Source: Bacteroidales bacterium
GTDB lineage: Bacteria; Bacteroidota; Bacteroidia; Bacteroidales; Muribaculaceae
NCBI GenBank assembly: GCA_020860515.1
Contig: JAJBUG010000035.1
Span: 46,947 to 110,946, forward strand
Length of the DNA: 64,000 nt
Direction: 5' to 3'
Below are positions 58,023-64,000 of the stretch, piece after piece (the first letter of the stretch is position 1; every line of letters starts with the position of its first letter). The notes beneath the pieces were generated by a model. That model was not told where the DNA came from, searched no databases, and saw nothing but the letters and a program-made list of their open reading frames with translations. Position numbers and translations under genes: made by a program.

Positions 58023-59237
58023 TTACTGCACAGGGGGGAAGAAGGACATAACATTGGCGGGGGCGCGGTCGGCGCCGAGCTCGGCAGCCATGAATTTGAA
58101 ATAGGGAGCCGAGTGGGCAAAGAATTTGCGGTAGCCCGCACATAGATAATTGAGGCCTGGCTCGCCATCGGCAGTTGTGGCAAAGCGATTCTTGGGGCAC
58201 TCGCCATTGCAGAGATTCAAGAATCGGCACTCGCGGCATTGCCTTGGCAATGAGCTGCGCTTGGCCTCGCCAAAACCTTGCTGACGCTCGCTTGTCATCA
58301 TATTCAAGATGGTATCCTGAGTAATATTACCCAACTTATATTCAGGGAAAACAAAATGGTCGCAGCTATAAAGATCGCCATTATGCTCAAGCACACCGGC
58401 GTGACCGCAAGTGGGAGCCATCGAGCATAGACCTGGTGTAACGCCAACATAGTTGGCAAGCGTGGCATCAAAGAGCTGCACAAACACCTTGCCGACGTCA
58501 TGGCGCACCCATTCATCGAAGACAGCAATCAGAAAATCGCCCCATTGCTCAGGCGTGACCGAAAAATCGGAAAGTTGGGCCTGAGCATCAGCCGCAGTGG
58601 CAAGATGAGAATCTTTCCTCAACCGCTCCACCACAGGGGTGAACTGCAGATATTGGCAGCCGATATCCTTGAAAAATTTGTAAAATTCCTTGGGATAATC
58701 AGCATTATAATCATTTACCACAGCCATAGCATTCCACTCAACTCCATGCTGCTGCATCAGTCGGATGGCCCGCATCACCTGCATGTGGCTTGGTTTGCCA
58801 CCACGATTGCGGCGGTATTCGTCGTGAAACTCTGCAGGACCGTCAATCGATATGCCTACCAAAAAATCATTCTGCTTTAAGAATCTGCACCACTCCGCAT
58901 TGAGCAAGATGCCATTGGTCTGAATGGCATTGCTGATATGGCGCCCATTGGCATATTTATGTTGCAACTCAACAGCCTTTTTGTAAAAAGATATCGGCCG
59001 CAGCAAAGCTTCGCCACCATGCCATGTAAACTGCACATCGGCTGACGCCTGAGCTTCAAGATATTGCTTAATGTAACGCTCAAGCATAGCATCGCTCATA
59101 TAAGGCTGCTTGCCCTCGTCGCGGAACAGGTCCCTCTTTTCGAGGTAGTAGCAGTACTCGCAAGCCATGTTGCAAGCCGGCCCAGCCGGCTTGCACATGA
59201 CATAGAGATTATGGTTGTCAATGAGCGGTTTCGCCAT
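58023..59237 (-). CDS. Radical SAM protein of the anaerobic sulfatase-maturase (anSME) type
   Basis: 404 residues. The radical SAM cluster motif reads CNMACEYCYY (CxxxCxxC, ~22-31), followed by the SAM-binding segment VQFTWHGGEALLRP. The C-terminal SPASM part holds two further cluster motifs (CSMAPTCGHAGVLEHNGDLY SCDHFVFPEY and CRECRFLNLCNGECPKNRF). anSMEs oxidise a Cys or Ser in sulfatases to formylglycine. No sulfatase gene is in the window, so it either serves sulfatases elsewhere or modifies another protein; related maturases act on other substrates. No operon partner is tightly spaced: the GH2 gene upstream is 50 bp away on the same strand and may be co-transcribed. Confidence 0.85.
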   Translation of the reverse strand: MAKPLIDNHNLYVMCKPAGPACNMACEYCYYLEKRDLFRDEGKQPYMSDAMLERYIKQYLEAQASADVQFTWHGGEALLRPISFYKKAVELQHKYANGRHISNAIQTNGILLNAEWCRFLKQNDFLVGISIDGPAEFHDEYRRNRGGKPSHMQVMRAIRLMQQHGVEWNAMAVVNDYNADYPKEFYKFFKDIGCQYLQFTPVVERLRKDSHLATAADAQAQLSDFSVTPEQWGDFLIAVFDEWVRHDVGKVFVQLFDATLANYVGVTPGLCSMAPTCGHAGVLEHNGDLYSCDHFVFPEYKLGNITQDTILNMMTSERQQGFGEAKRSSLPRQCRECRFLNLCNGECPKNRFATTADGEPGLNYLCAGYRKFFAHSAPYFKFMAAELGADRAPANVMSFFPPVQ

Positions 59238-59287
59238 TATGCGTTACGTTTTAAGTTTTACGTATTTCGTACCTTGTATTTTGTATT

Positions 59288-62572
<3,285 letters not shown>

Positions 62573-62586
62573 TTATTCTATAAGTG

Positions 62587-64000
62587 TTATCTTACGAGGT
62601 TGGGATTCTTAGCATACTCTGTGGGAGGATACTGCATGTAGATTGACTTGTCGCCATTCCAGCTCGATGAGACTGACATTTCCTCGGGCACCACTACATC
62701 ATAGCTCAATGTGTAGGTGTAAGGATTGTTGTTGGCATCGATCGAATAGGTAAGGGTGCCCTTGGGCACGAGCACTGAACTCTGGCTGCCATGGCGATAG
62801 CTCCATACCGATTCCAAGAGGTTGAGGCGAAGTTCGTCGCTGCGCACTGTAACCATGCCAAGGGTATTGCCAGCCACCTCGTACATGTGCTCATAGGCAG
62901 CAGCCTCGGCAAGAGCGGTGCCAGTCAGATTCGAACACTCAGCAATTTTAGCATCGCCAGCATCGTAAGCCACCTCGCGTACCTGACGCAGAGCCGACTG
63001 TGCGCCTGAGATATCGCTGCTGCCGCCGCGACCTACAGCCTCGGCATACCAGCACAGAACCTCGCTGTAGCGAATCAGCTGATGGCGCTTGTCAAGGCAC
63101 ATGCCAGTCCATACGGGCTTCGAGCAGTCCCAAGCTCCTGTAATATAGGCACCGTAGTCATCGGCATTGAGCGAATAGCCTACAAACATTGGGCGGTAGT
63201 CAGGAGCGATTTGGTTGGTGCCGTCGTAGGCCTTCTCGTCGGTAGTTGCCCACCATGACACTGAGTTGGTAGAAGGAGGATATACGCCGCCTACGTTGAT
63301 TGTCTCTGAGTAAACACCACGCTTGCGTGGGCCATCAGGATAATTGCTCCAGAAATAGCGCTCAGCCAAGAAGTCGCCCCAGCCAGCCCAGAGCTTGCCA
63401 CTCTGGTGGCAGCAAGTGAGCTGCGAGTCGTAGCTGGCCCAACCGCCGGCGCGAGTGTAATAGTCGATGCCAAGGATGCAACCATTGTTGTAGTTCTGGC
63501 CATAGTCATAAACTGTGCCCCAATCTACCACTGCCTGATCGTAGGTGCCATTGTTCACGCCATCAATCACCTGCTTGGCATAAGCTGCAGCTTGCGCATA
63601 AGCTGAGGTGTCGTTGAGAGGCCAGCCACCCTTGTGGAGATATACAGCAGCAAGAGCAGCCTTTACAGCCTGAGCGGATACATAGTTGTTGGCTCCGCCA
63701 ACAGCGCGAGGTTCAGTGGTGTACTTAGCGGGAAGGTTGCACTTATCGGCTGCCTCAAGGTCGCTAATAATCTGAGCGTACACATCAGCCACTGATGAGA
63801 GAGGCGACTGATTGTAGTCATTTTCATTAGTGAGGTTGAGCACAACTGGGCCATAGTAACGCACGAGGTTGAAGTAGCAGTATGCACGCCAGAAATAAGC
63901 ATTGCCTTTGGCTATGTTGATTTCGGTCTCAGAGGTAGCGGCATTGTCGGCGTTCATGATGAGCGAGTTGGAAGCCTTGATGATTTTGTACATTGCGCTC
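62587..64000 (-). CDS. SusD-family lipoprotein, N-terminus outside the window
   Basis: The frame is open through the right edge; about 470 residues are visible. They start within the SusD helical domain (NIAKGNAYFWRAYCYFNLVR YYGPVVLN) and run to the C-terminus with the sequence YSEVLCWYAEAVGRGG and a degenerate final RSDELRLNLLESVW SYRHG. The missing ~100 residues should include the signal peptide and lipobox. A SusC gene is expected just beyond the edge. With the GH2 gene it points to a second PUL on the minus strand. Confidence 0.85.
   Translation of the reverse strand, partial: SAMYKIIKASNSLIMNADNAATSETEINIAKGNAYFWRAYCYFNLVRYYGPVVLNLTNENDYNQSPLSSVADVYAQIISDLEAADKCNLPAKYTTEPRAVGGANNYVSAQAVKAALAAVYLHKGGWPLNDTSAYAQAAAYAKQVIDGVNNGTYDQAVVDWGTVYDYGQNYNNGCILGIDYYTRAGGWASYDSQLTCCHQSGKLWAGWGDFLAERYFWSNYPDGPRKRGVYSETINVGGVYPPSTNSVSWWATTDEKAYDGTNQIAPDYRPMFVGYSLNADDYGAYITGAWDCSKPVWTGMCLDKRHQLIRYSEVLCWYAEAVGRGGSSDISGAQSALRQVREVAYDAGDAKIAECSNLTGTALAEAAAYEHMYEVAGNTLGMVTVRSDELRLNLLESVWSYRHGSQSSVLVPKGTLTYSIDANNNPYTYTLSYDVVVPEEMSVSSSWNGDKSIYMQYPPTEYAKNPNLVR

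Overview
The window reads as a chromosomal contig from a gut-type Bacteroidota, most likely order Bacteroidales. The grounds are tandem SusC/SusD pairs, a one-piece hybrid two-component regulator, fimbrillin/DUF3575/DUF5119 genes, T9SS-like C-terminal tails, Bacteroidota promoters (TTTG, 19-20 nt, TAnnTTTG) and near absence of Shine-Dalgarno sequences. No rRNA, tRNA, transposase or CRISPR array was seen.

Layout. 1-2540: at least six tandem 158-bp units built from alternating inverted repeats, then a putative toxin-antitoxin pair, then a lone repeat fragment, a candidate ~65-nt sRNA and a repeated hairpin. 2541-5798 (minus): fimbriae-like operon (DUF3575, DUF5119, fimbrillin-like); the DUF5119 gene is frameshifted at a 7-nt homopolymer and also carries a heptamer repeat just after its start codon. 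6059-22301 (plus): polysaccharide utilisation locus with a GH5-GH43 enzyme and a six-gene run in the order of the xus xylan cluster, but the GH10-like protein at its end has lost the catalytic glutamates. 22447-36895 (plus): the most unusual region, described below. 36937-38330: Fic protein with a palindromic operator, then short repeats and a gene relic. 38533-51660: hybrid two-component regulator, carbohydrate-binding protein, GH31, a TonB receptor plus HMA metal-binding protein, and GH43. 51759-58011: gene relics, two AAA-like/PD-(D/E)XK genes and a CHASE2 gene pair, three of these units sharing nearly the same promoter. 58023-64000 (minus): radical SAM anSME-like protein, GH2 beta-galactosidase and a SusD gene cut by the window edge.

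Candidate new system (22.4-36.9 kb). A secreted metacaspase, an ECF sigma factor, a membrane anti-sigma-like protein with a TPR-like exterior, and a secreted TPR-CHAT protease-like protein form one tightly spaced operon. It is followed by LysM proteins, a coiled-coil lipoprotein, two exported proteins with DnaJ-type zinc ribbons, a LysM beta-barrel and an LRR/GLUG-type lipoprotein. Two features tie the region together. First, a bipartite motif (GGTTAY, 16-17 nt, CATTAAT, 3 nt, AAACAAYMA) lies before four transcription units and looks like the target of the encoded sigma factor. Second, two copies of a ~300-nt structured RNA, each with the same promoter layout and ending in a terminator-like hairpin, lie before the metacaspase operon and before the LysM operon. 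The copies show compensatory base changes and crossing helices. I infer an envelope-stress or programmed-death/defence module that signals through ECF sigma/anti-sigma and acts through two clan CD-type peptidases; this is a hypothesis from sequence alone.
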